A stretch of DNA of 64,000 bases from Basidiobolus meristosporus CBS 931.73. Taxonomy: Eukaryota > Basidiobolomycota > Basidiobolomycetes > Basidiobolales > Basidiobolaceae. Both the position numbers and the translations under genes were made by a program. Location of the stretch: NCBI GenBank assembly GCA_002104905.1, contig MCFE01000202.1, forward strand, positions 62,001 to 126,000, given 5' to 3'. Positions 55,210 through 64,000 of this stretch are shown piece by piece (position 1 is the stretch's first letter; each line of letters opens with the position of its first letter). Under the pieces are notes generated by a model that saw only the letters and a list, made by a program, of their open reading frames with translations, ran no database searches and had not been told where the DNA came from.

Positions 55210-56110
55210 TCTACCATCATTTCACTGTAAAATTCGTTAAATAAATCTTTTCGAATAAATTTATCACCAACTCTCATCAATCATGTTTAAAGCGGTAATC
55301 TATTATTGATACAACTGGGTACTTGCTCCCTTGTCGGAACAAATGAACGATTAAGATTATACATGATTATGACAGTTTAGCCACCATGATACGAACAGCC
55401 ACACGTAACCATCAACCAGTAATCGGTATCTGTGGACAGTATTCCTCGGGAATGTGGATATATGCACCCAAAAACGATCGTTGTTTGAGTAGATGTTTGG
55501 TGCAATGTGTTCTGGTTAGTTCACTCGTTATTACTTACACTATTCACTATATGCATTCTATACTACAATACTCCTGGTAGATCGACTTTGTTAATGGGGA
55601 TAATTGAATTTTAGTAGACAGCATACATTCCAAGTAGACACTAACAACTCTATACAGATTTGAACCGGGCTTTGACCAATATTGAAAAATGCTTTCACTT
55701 TGATGAAGCCTTGAAAACGATGAGATTATGATGTCTTTGCAGTAACAGAAAGTCGCTTTTACCTCTCAAGGTATTCAGTAAAAATAAGGTAATCACATGA
55801 AACACGATGAATAGTAAAAGGACTTGACCAAGCATCGTTGCATTGTTTCCGCAACGAACCGGAGGATTGGCCAAGTATGAAATCACAGCATAGGGATCAT
55901 TATTCGGTGATTCCAGGGCTACACCAACTGTACAGGGATGGAGATGATACACAGTGTTTGAAATGCCAAAACAACCACTGGGTTACAGAGGCTCAGTTCT
56001 AGGCTGCATAGAAAGTATCAATCAAACTAATTGCAACATTCCTGCAGCGACTCACAATCAGTACATAAAAAAGTGATTGGAACATCCACATCCTCACCAG
56101 TCTGCCCTCC
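55210..56110. other. spacer with a possible small membrane-protein remnant
   Basis: A minus-strand frame from Met 55835 reads as a hydrophobic anchor (MLGQVLLLFIVFHVITLFLL) followed by NTLR and a GTAAAAG donor-like site, the same plan as the small genes at 37.75 and 39.5 kb. I find no convincing second exon, so it may be a relic. Nothing else seen. Confidence 0.3.
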
Positions 56111-56644
56111 ATGTCCATCATAAAATCCCTACTGTTGTTCAGCGTTGCGATTGCTCTTACTCACAATCCTGTTGCTAGTCAGGAAGTTGAAGATGGTAGC
56201 ACAGCTGTTGCCAGTCAGGGGACTACTGATGGTGGAGCCGCGGTGCCGGGTCCTGAAGTCATTCGCCTGGAAAAGCGGTACGGTGGTGGCCCCGCTCTCT
56301 TCAGTTCTCATAGCATTGCCGGAAGTGTACCCGTAATTCAAGGCAGTCCTCTAAATCTGGGAAACAGTAGCAAAGGAAAGAAACACGGACGCGGGCACGG
56401 GCACGGAACTGCTGGAAAACGAGGTCCACGTGGGAGACGTGGAAGACAGGGGAAGCGGGGGAGACAAGGAAAGCGAGGAAGACCTGGTAGGCCAGGCAGA
56501 CCAGGTAAATCCGAGATCTATGTTGTAAATCCAGAACCTCCAACAACTCCAGCCCCTGAACCAAAACCTTATTCTGATGATGTTCCCCCAGTCACAAACT
56601 CTCATACGGATGATAGTGCCCCTCCAGCTGAGCCAAATTACTAG
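56111..56644 (+). CDS. secreted protein with a cationic collagen-like segment
   Basis: Intronless, 177 residues. The signal peptide is about 1-23 (IIKSLLLFSVAIALTHNPVAS). A KR at 55-56 (IRLEKRYGGG) is a likely Kex2 site. After a Gly/His/Lys stretch, residues 99-134 form 12 uninterrupted Gly-X-Y triplets (GKR GPR GRR GRQ GKR GRQ ...), of which most X/Y positions are Arg or Lys and several Y are Pro. An acidic Pro/Thr-rich tail follows. Collagen-like triplets without hydroxylation can be held by charge pairs, but here all charge is positive, so polyanion or cell-surface binding is as likely. Function unknown. Confidence 0.65.
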   Translation: MSIIKSLLLFSVAIALTHNPVASQEVEDGSTAVASQGTTDGGAAVPGPEVIRLEKRYGGGPALFSSHSIAGSVPVIQGSPLNLGNSSKGKKHGRGHGHGTAGKRGPRGRRGRQGKRGRQGKRGRPGRPGRPGKSEIYVVNPEPPTTPAPEPKPYSDDVPPVTNSHTDDSAPPAEPNY

Positions 56645-57214
56645 TTGCTGGAATAATAAAGAACTGAGGGATTGATGGAAATACACTATAATTGTTATGA
56701 ACAGCACATCTATTCAATAACATAATCATTTGCCACGATGGCAAAGGTGTTGTTTATCTAGAACATTTCCGAATTGAATTCTCTTTCTCAATGCCACACA
56801 ATAAGACTTGACATGCATCAATGAACAGGCATTGAGTTGCGGTTGAAAGTGTTTGTCTCAGCTCATTGCATCAGGATACTTTGCCTATACGTACCTGACT
56901 AGTGATGATACCCGTAGAGGTGGTTCTGGAATCATCGGAGCTAGCATGCATTAATAATGGAAATGAAACGGTTCTGGATACGGAATGGAGGTAATGGTTA
57001 GGATGTTGCTGATTCCGTCAGTGGTTTAAGTGGTCAAGAGCTTGTGCAGAAGCGCTGGCCCGTACAATTTTTGGACTACATTATAAAATCATCTATACAT
57101 ACAAATAAAATCCAGTTCCGATTCAGTTCAGATCCTGGACAGCCAGCAATATACACGTAAAATATTTTGCCCTGCTTATCAAGTGGGGGGTAAACCATAT
57201 AATGGCAAATAAGG

Positions 57215-57479
57215 CGTTGTTTACTCAATTCACAAGGCAGGGGGTGAACTACCAATCGCCATTTTTGGCTAAATTTGGGTTGATTCTGATAGTTAACACA
57301 CTGAACTGTATCTTGGCTTAATGAGACAGAGCAGGAAAAGGAAAGGGGCACTTGTTTACATACGGGATACCCCATGTTTCGCTGGCCCATAAAGGGAAAG
57401 CTGTAGGTTGGTATAAATGGAGGCTCTATTGAGATATATCAAGGCATCCACTAAGTGCTATATCTCTTTTTAAAATAGA
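57215..57479 (+). promoter_or_regulatory. promoter of Gly/Asn-rich gene 1 (duplicated unit)
   Basis: Matches 59590-59813: 'tttactcaattcac', 'aggcagggggtg', then TATAAAT (57412-57418; 59746-59753 in copy 2) and the leader. The tandem duplication therefore includes about 220-260 bp of promoter. Confidence 0.65.
57431..57466 (+). promoter_or_regulatory. leader hairpin before Gly/Asn-rich gene 1
   Basis: GAGATATA (57431-57438) and TATATCTC (57459-57466) pair perfectly around a 20-nt loop, ending 13 nt before the ATG. The loop and stem are identical in copy 2. Confidence 0.55.
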
Positions 57480-58918
57480 ATGAAATTCTCCGCTCTTAGA
57501 ATCTTGTGCTTCCTCTCTGGTTTGGCAGCAATCAACGCTGCAGCTTTCGATCGGAGATTGCAAGCTAGAAGCGGTGGGGCCTATGATGTGACGGATGTAT
57601 TTGGTGGAGGTAATGGCGGAAATGGCGATTCTAACGGCAATGGTGGTAATGGTAAAGGAGGAAACGGAGCTGGTACCTATGGTTCTGGAAATGGCGACAA
57701 CGGAAACAGCGGTAACGGCAACGGAGGTAATGAAGGGAACGGAGCTGGCGCCTATGACTCTGGAAATGGTGGTAATGGCAACGGTAATAGAGGTAATGGA
57801 GATGGTAATGGTAGTAATGGCAACGGAGGAAATGGAGCTGGCACCTACGATTCTGGAAACAGTAATGGAGACAACGGTGGTGGCAATGGTGGCAATGGTA
57901 ATGGAGGAAAGGGAGCTGGCGCCTACGATTTTGGAAACGGCGGTAATAGTAATGGTAACGGTAACGGAGGCAATGGCAATGGAGGAAATGGAGATGGTAA
58001 CGGTAATGCCGGCAGCGGAGCTGGTGGCTATGGCTCCGGAAGCGAAGGTAATGGCAACGGCAATGACAATGGAGGAAACGGAGCCGGCGCCCATGACTCT
58101 GGAAACGGTGGCAATGGAAGCAATGGGGCTGGTGCTTATGACTTTGGAAACAGTGACAATAATAACGGTAACGGAGGCAACGGTGGTGGCATGGCAATGG
58201 CAATGGCGATGGAGGTAATCAAGCTGGAGCCTATCACTCTGGAAACGGTGGTAATGACAACGATAACGGAGGCAATGGTAATGGTAATGGCAATGGAGAA
58301 AATGGAGCTGGTGCCTACGATTCTGGAAGCGGCGGTAATGGAGGCAATGGAGATAGTAATGGCAATGGCGGCAACGGAACCGGTACCTATGATACTGGAG
58401 ACGGTGGTAACAATGGAAATGGCAACGGTGGTGGCAATGGCAATGGAGAAAATGGGGCTGGTGCCTACGATTCTGGAAACGGCGATGATGGTAACGGTAA
58501 CGGTAACGGAGGCAATGGCAATGGCAATGGTGGAAATGGAGATAATAAGGGCAATGGCGGCAATAGAGCTGGTGCCTATGATACTGGAAACGGTGGCGGC
58601 AATGGAAATGGCAACGGTAACGGAGGCAACGGAGGCGGCAATGGTAATGGAGGAAATGGAGCTGGCGCCTACGATTCTGGAAACCATGGTAACGGTAACG
58701 GTAACGGTAGTGAAGGCAATAGCAATGGAGGAAATGGAGATAGTAACGGCAATGGCGGCAATGGAGCTGGTGCTTATGATACTGGAAGCGGTGGCGGGAA
58801 TGTAAATGGCAATGGTAACGGAGGCAATGGTGGTGGCAATGACAATGGAGGAAATGGAGCTGGTACTTATGATTCTGGAAACGGAGGTAATGGGAATGGT
58901 AACGACGATTGCCAGTAA
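57480..58918 (+). CDS. secreted Gly/Asn-rich repeat protein 1 (one frameshift)
   Basis: Signal peptide KFSALRILCFLSGLAAINAA, then FDRRLQARSGGAYDVTDVF, identical to copy 2. The rest is GGNGN-type repeats punctuated every 25-45 residues by GAGAYDSGNGG. A single base is missing at about 58190 (GGTGGTGGCATGGC where the pattern demands GGCAATGGC), which throws the frame into a Met/Ala-type register. The original register then continues without error to GNGNDDCQ and a stop at 58918, mirroring the GNDNCQ end of copy 2. With that base the product would be 479 residues. Sequencing error or a recent mutation are both possible. Probably a wall or extracellular-matrix protein. Confidence 0.65.
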
Positions 58919-59764
58919 TTATAGAGTCATATAATCTAAAATTTGCTTTTATATATAAATTCCATAAATAAAATCGAATATAGCTGATACTCACGACCCG
59001 AAGTAATACAGTGACAAAAAGTGTGGAAAAACCCTCACTAACCACTCAGGATACAAGAAAGCAGTAAATTCCTATCTAAAAGCTGTGTGTTGATCTATGG
59101 ATCCAATAGTCATTTTCCAAGTTCAGTCGAAGACACTTTGATTTTTTGGATTATTTCCATTCTCGAATCCCTACCCAAGTAGAGAGTAATGTTCCAGAAT
59201 AATGAGGTTGTCTTTGTAAAATGGTTGGACTATGCACTCAAACTAGAGCTAAATACTGCAATGAGTTGTGTATTTACTCACCTTTCTTAAAACATTCTTG
59301 CGCTATACGGTGATTACTCTACATATCAGAGTTTAGCAAAGAGTTGCTTGTCGTTTTGGTGAGAGTAATTCCCACTTCTACAATAACATCACTATATAAA
59401 TAAATCCTTCCTAAACAGTTGTCCATAGTTGCAGTATGTCAACATATTCTATTCGATTGGTGCGAATACCGAAATGTTATCGAGATCCTAACTCCCGATT
59501 CTCCAGAATAGCCAGTGAAACCTCGCTTACTTGATATGATGCAACTCACCAGCCACGGGGTAGAGGAAGTTAAGGTAAATGTGGGGAAGAAGGTTTCGTT
59601 TACTCAATTCACCAGGCAGGGGGTGGACTCCTTACGATACTTAACTCATTGAAATGTACCTTGGCTTGCTGAGACATAACTAGAAAAAGAAAGGGGCGTC
59701 AGTGTGCATATTCTTTCTGTCCAAAAGGCTAATGCTGTAAATTGGTATAAATAGAAGCTCTAGT

Positions 59765-59800
59765 GAGATATATCAAGGCATCCACTAAGTGCTATATCTC
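59765..59800 (+). promoter_or_regulatory. leader hairpin before Gly/Asn-rich gene 2
   Basis: GAGATATA (59765-59772) / TATATCTC (59793-59800), the same stem and loop as at 57431. Confidence 0.55.
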
Positions 59801-59813
59801 TTTTTAAAATAGA

Positions 59814-61043
59814 ATGAAATTCTCCGCTCTTAGAATCTTGTGCTTCCTCTCTGGTTTGGCAGCAATCAACGCTGCAGCCTTCGATCGGAGATTGCAAGCT
59901 AGAAGCGGTGGGGCCTATGATGTGACGGATGTATTTGATGGTGGAAATGGTGGAAATGGCGATTCTAACGGCAATGGTGGTGATGGTAATGGAGGAAACG
60001 GAGCTGGTGCCTATGGCTCTGGAAATGGCGGCAACGGAAACCAAGGCGGTGGAAATGGTGGTAACGGTGCTGGTGCTTACGACTCTGGCAATGATGGCAA
60101 TGAAAACGGCGGTAATGGCAACGGCGGTAACGGTGCTGGTGCTTATGACTCTGGGAACGGCAATGGTGGTAATGGAGGAAACGGAAATGGCGGCAACAGA
60201 AACGGCGGTAATGGAGATAGCAATGGAAATGGAGGTACCGGAGCCGGTGCTTATGACTCTGGCAGTGGAGGTAGTAATGGAAACGGCGGTAACGGTAACG
60301 GTAACGAAGGTAATCGAGATGATAATAGCGGTAACGGAAACGGTGCTGGCGCTTACGACTCTGGAAACGGCAACAGTGATAATGGAAGTGGAGGCCATGA
60401 AGACGGCAATGGAAACGGTGGAAACGGGATCGGTGGTAATGGAAACGGAGGTAACGGAGCCGGCGCCTATGACTCTGGAAATGGAGACAAAGGAGATGAA
60501 AATAGCGGCAGTAACAACGGTGGCAACGGGAATGGAGGGAACGGAGCTGGTATTTATGACTCTGGAAATGGAGGAAGCGGAAACGGCAGTAACGACAACG
60601 GAGTCAATGGAAATGGTAATGGAAACGATGGCAACGAAGCCAGTGCCTATGGCCCTGGAAATGGTGGAAACGAAAACGGCGGTAACGGCAACGGAGGTAA
60701 TGGGGATGGTAATGGTAATGGTGCTGGCCCTTTTGACTCTGGTAATGGTGATAGCGGGGAAGGTAGCATTGGCAATAGAGATAGTAATAGCGGTAATGGA
60801 AACGGTAGCAACGGTGCTGGCGCTTACGACTCCGGAAACGGCAACGCTGGTAACAAAAACGGAGGCAATGATGATGGCAATGAAACTGGTGGAAATGGAA
60901 CAGGTGCTTATGACTCTGGAAACGGAAACGGTGGTAACGGCAACGGGGGTAATGGAGATGGCAGTGGAAACGGTGCTAGTGCTAATGACTCGGGAAACAA
61001 TGGTGGTAATGGCACCGGGAATGGTAATGACAATTGTCAGTAA
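59814..61043 (+). CDS. secreted Gly/Asn-rich repeat protein 2
   Basis: Intronless, 409 residues, intact. Identical first 43 or so residues to copy 1, then its own repeat series (GNGGNGN with GAGAYDSGN spacers; also GPFDSGN, SAYGPGN variants). It ends GNGNDNCQ with the only mature cysteine next to the C-terminus, so an intermolecular disulfide is possible. Composition is dominated by Gly and Asn with spaced Tyr and Asp. It is 2.33 kb downstream of copy 1 in the same orientation (tandem duplication). Likely a structural secreted protein; no family named. Confidence 0.8.
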   Translation: MKFSALRILCFLSGLAAINAAAFDRRLQARSGGAYDVTDVFDGGNGGNGDSNGNGGDGNGGNGAGAYGSGNGGNGNQGGGNGGNGAGAYDSGNDGNENGGNGNGGNGAGAYDSGNGNGGNGGNGNGGNRNGGNGDSNGNGGTGAGAYDSGSGGSNGNGGNGNGNEGNRDDNSGNGNGAGAYDSGNGNSDNGSGGHEDGNGNGGNGIGGNGNGGNGAGAYDSGNGDKGDENSGSNNGGNGNGGNGAGIYDSGNGGSGNGSNDNGVNGNGNGNDGNEASAYGPGNGGNENGGNGNGGNGDGNGNGAGPFDSGNGDSGEGSIGNRDSNSGNGNGSNGAGAYDSGNGNAGNKNGGNDDGNETGGNGTGAYDSGNGNGGNGNGGNGDGSGNGASANDSGNNGGNGTGNGNDNCQ

Positions 61044-61146
61044 CACATGGAGTTATGGTAGAATGATAATGTATTTATAATCTATATCACCCATAAATAA
61101 CATTGCTTAATCGATATCACTTCTCTATTTATAATATAAATGTCTC

Positions 61147-61172
61147 GTGGGTTCGACCCCCCACCTGGGTAG
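61147..61172 (+). other. tRNA 3'-end fragment (B box)
   Basis: GTGGGTTCGACCCCCCAC resembles a T arm (B box GGTTCGA) followed by an acceptor-like CTGGGTAG, with no 5' half upstream. A relic rather than a gene. Confidence 0.45.
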
Positions 61173-61424
61173 CAAGTATTTTATCATATGCAATCTGTTA
61201 GGAGGGACACTACATTATTTTAACCCTCGCCAGAGAAAATACTGAATTAAAATGACGGCAGAAGCAAAGAATAGGTCATAACCGGCAGGGTTGAGGTCCG
61301 ACGCCTTGGTGATGGCAAGTAGTGCTCTGCGTGGAAGATTGGCTGGCATCAATGTGTTGTTCTGAATACCAACTAAGCCCATTGTGGCTTGGTTTTTCTC
61401 CTAATATCTATTTATTAATATAAA

Positions 61425-61469
61425 GAGGTGGCCAAGGCGCTGCGTTCTGGTCGCAATCTCTTCAAAGGC
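61425..61469 (+). pseudogene. tRNA-Leu relic
   Basis: 'gaggtggccaaggcgctgcg' and the following anticodon and variable arm ('tcgcaatctcttcaaagg') match the tRNA-Leu at 33.6 kb, but the D loop is deleted, the anticodon is changed (CTG) and the T arm is missing. Confidence 0.6.
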
Positions 61470-61474
61470 CTCAC

Positions 61475-64000
61475 TGCAGTTGACATTATGGTTGCTATCC
61501 ATTCCAAGATCTCCTCAATAATAATTGCTTGGGCTATGGGTCTTTAGCTATTTTGCATTCCAAGACTATAAATTCCACATTATTGAGTTATATTAGCATC
61601 TTTTGCTATACACTTTGACACTCTTACAATATTGTCAATCAATGATAGCTACTACCACCTGAACAGTAGACAATAAGCTCTACTGGATTAACATGCAATA
61701 CATTACATCCTCTTTGAAGAGTACAGGTCTCCAAGCCCTTTGAGCTTGCTGAGTATGAGTAGTGGAGAGTATCTGCCAAGTTATACTGGCTATAAAGAAG
61801 GAAGGCATTATAGAGACTGTAGTTTACATCATTATAACTCAGTTTTTGACTGCCCTGTATTATGTTGGGTTTGACTGGTGTCTTCAGTGGACTAACTTGA
61901 TTACATGGCACTATCAGTAGTAATGTCCGCAATATCACAGGAGTGCTAATTACAATGTTTCAATTGCATAAATAACATCAAGCAGAAAACCTTATTGTAT
62001 CATTTCTTTGTTAATAAATTGATGCCATTCATATCACCATCTAGATTAGTCTTCTGTCTATCCATAGTAGCTACCCTTGGTTTCCAAACTACTATCCTCC
62101 AGAATGGTATAGACAACTTCTGTAAGGAACCCACTTGAGTGCCTCATCATTGCAATTTGCGGTGGAATTTAGCACTTCCATTCTATGCACATCATTGGGA
62201 TCCTCTACAGGTTTTATGTGCTCTATCATTTGCAAGTTACAAATCACTGAATCATAAAGTCTTCACCAAATATTTATATTCCATGCTTAAAGCAATTTAA
62301 CATGAAAATACCTACAACCAAGATAATGCTGTCAATGAGGGAATGGTGCAGGAGACAAAGAGGCTAATGTTGAAATATTCTCAAAAATATATTTATCATA
62401 ACTCTTAAAAATTAGTCTTTTCCTTTCTTACTACAACTTTGGACATCATTTGTTAATAAGCAAAAGCTATACTAGGTTGCTGGCTAATTCTAATAGTGTT
62501 GCAGCCAAAGTGAGTCATTTCAAATCTGGTATTGATTGAACACTAAAGCTTAATACCTTGGTATAGCAACAAGCATATATTTCTAGCAATGGTAGCAGCA
62601 AATCAAGTGGTAGAGCTACTGCCAGTGAAAAATGACTCCAAGCTTTATCAATCTTGCTTGCTGCAAGCTATGTACAATTGTAAGCACATTAAGTGATCTG
62701 CACAGCTTGCTCTAGGCAATTGTAAACAAGCAATATGCATTGTATGTGCTCAGAGGGCTGCATCAGGACATAAAATGAAGCACTATTCAAACAGTGCTCT
62801 GCTCCCTCCTGCATAGCATACTCAAGTGCTTTGGCTCCACCCTTCATTTGATGACTAGGTCCAGCATGATACTTGGTATTGAAGCAGTAACCACAGCTTG
62901 AAGAGTGGCAAGACCAAGAATCACTACCACAGTAGCAAAGCACATATTGAGGGCTGAATAATATAATTGCAACTATGTGGGCTACTTTATAGCATGGTGG
63001 GCTATTTATTATGGCTATCAGGGTGAATTTTATTAGATAGCATTCTGTTGTGGGCTTTATTGAGGATTGAGTGTTGAATTCATTGTTCTACTACTCTACA
63101 ACTACCTGAAGTCCATGGTTTCCATCATTAGTATGCTTCATGATCAACACCCTTACTTCTTAAAAGGCACCATTTCAGTGCTAATATTTCCATCAATTGC
63201 TGGTTACTTTACAATATCAATAATTCTAGTGGACAAGTTACTGTCTTTAGCACCTATTATTCACTGTCTGTTACCACCTAGGTATGCAACTCTACTAATG
63301 TTACAGAAATAAGAATCTCAAACGGCTATTAAAGCCATTGCTTTAATACAACATCTCAGCGTATTGGCAGTAACTTGACATGTTGAAGGAATAGCATTGA
63401 AAGTGTGCTGTTATCTGCAGTACTTGAAATGGACTAACACATGTTGAAACAAGTATAAATAGGTAATCTGGTGGATGTAATCAATATAACTGCTTAATAG
63501 CATTTCTAGTATCAAGTTTTAGATGTCACTTGGCTAATGTTGATCTTACTAGTGAGATATTTATTGCATATTGTTGTGCATCAACATTTAAAACTTGGCC
63601 AATTTCACTACGTTAGAAAATCTAGTATCCTAACTGATTTTCCCTAACCCAAACATAACTAATCCCTGTTATGGTTTATTTTATCACTTCTCAGAATCTA
63701 TTTTTTGCTGTCACACCTGATCAATTTTTGTGTGGTCATTACATCCTCAACTGATCTGCTAAGCCTTTCCAAGTGATTAGTTATCTGAGATTTCTCCAAC
63801 TACTTAGCAGTTGCCAAGACATCAGCCAATTAATGATGCAATTTTTCACTTATCTTATGCACCTATCAACACCCCAACAGATTTGAATTAGTCCAGTCTC
63901 TTGGCACTTACTAATGCTACTCAATCAGAAAAGTATAAATAAAGTTTACTGAACCTTTTGGTTTAGTGTGTGTCTCAACAAAATTAAAATTGTGCCTCAG
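61475..64000. other. AT-rich, CpG-free repeat-like region
   Basis: From 62162 to 63321 I find no CpG at all, as in the copia debris at the left end of the window. Frames are short (61639-61938 and 62689-62943 minus; 63067-63312 plus) and I recognise no domain. Probably decayed transposon sequence of unknown type; TATAAATA-like boxes at about 63456 and 63935. Confidence 0.4.

Noticed and set aside
57426..59045. 539-codon open frame antisense to Gly/Asn-rich gene 1
   Set aside because: GGN-AAY repeats read backwards never give stops, so the frame is a by-product of composition; no start context or domain.
59760..61046. 428-codon open frame antisense to Gly/Asn-rich gene 2
   Set aside because: Same composition effect as above; the sense frame has a signal peptide and TATA.

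Overview
This window looks like nuclear DNA of a fungus with intron-bearing genes. The evidence is short introns (about 50 to 100 bp) with GT-AG ends and TACTAAC-like branch points, secreted proteins with Kex2-type KR sites, a Myb/Sfp1-type zinc-finger regulator, histone H4, and Ty1/copia and Ty3/gypsy retroelements. Several genes are patchy or rare in yeasts and moulds (a CASTOR/GATS-like arginine sensor, Gemin2, a Ki-67-like FHA/PP1 protein). CpG-free transposon islands also suggest cytosine methylation. Together these favour an early-diverging lineage, for example Zoopagomycota or Mucoromycota, but the sequence alone does not prove this.

Layout. 1-7.7 kb is AT-rich, CpG-depleted debris of three Ty1/copia elements. 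7.7-9.3 kb is GC-rich with no recognisable gene. 9.4-33.1 kb is a dense housekeeping block: CASTOR-like (-), Gemin2 (+), a 2,005-residue Ki-67-like FHA protein (+), a single-pass membrane protein (-), a multicopper-oxidase-like protein (+), a glomulin/Ybp-type protein (+), a Myb plus C2H2 factor (-), a secreted GX3-repeat protein (-), a small membrane protein (+), histone H4 (-), prolidase (-) and pirin (-). I reconstructed the splicing of these genes by keeping phase and family alignment.

33.6-36.3 kb holds a tRNA-Leu with a Ty3-like LTR and broken gag 8 bp from its 5' end, followed by an internally deleted copia element. 37.7-40 kb has two tiny two-exon membrane proteins with PPxY motifs. 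40.2-41.9 kb is copia LTR and LINE debris. 42-49 kb is a metallothionein cluster: four intact genes and four degraded copies in both orientations, sharing a conserved promoter box. 50.6-51 kb is a solo LTR 11 bp upstream of tRNA-Arg.

51.8-61 kb carries a small six-cysteine secreted protein, two divergent urate oxidase genes without visible peroxisomal targeting tails, a secreted collagen-like cationic protein, and a tandem pair of Gly/Asn-rich secreted proteins with an identical leader hairpin. 61-64 kb has tRNA relics and a long CpG-free AT-rich stretch.

The strongest candidates for something undescribed are the Ki-67-like protein, the oxidase that keeps only its type-1 copper site, the secreted (GX3)24 protein, the metallothionein cluster with its shared promoter box, and tRNA-directed insertion of a Ty3-like family.
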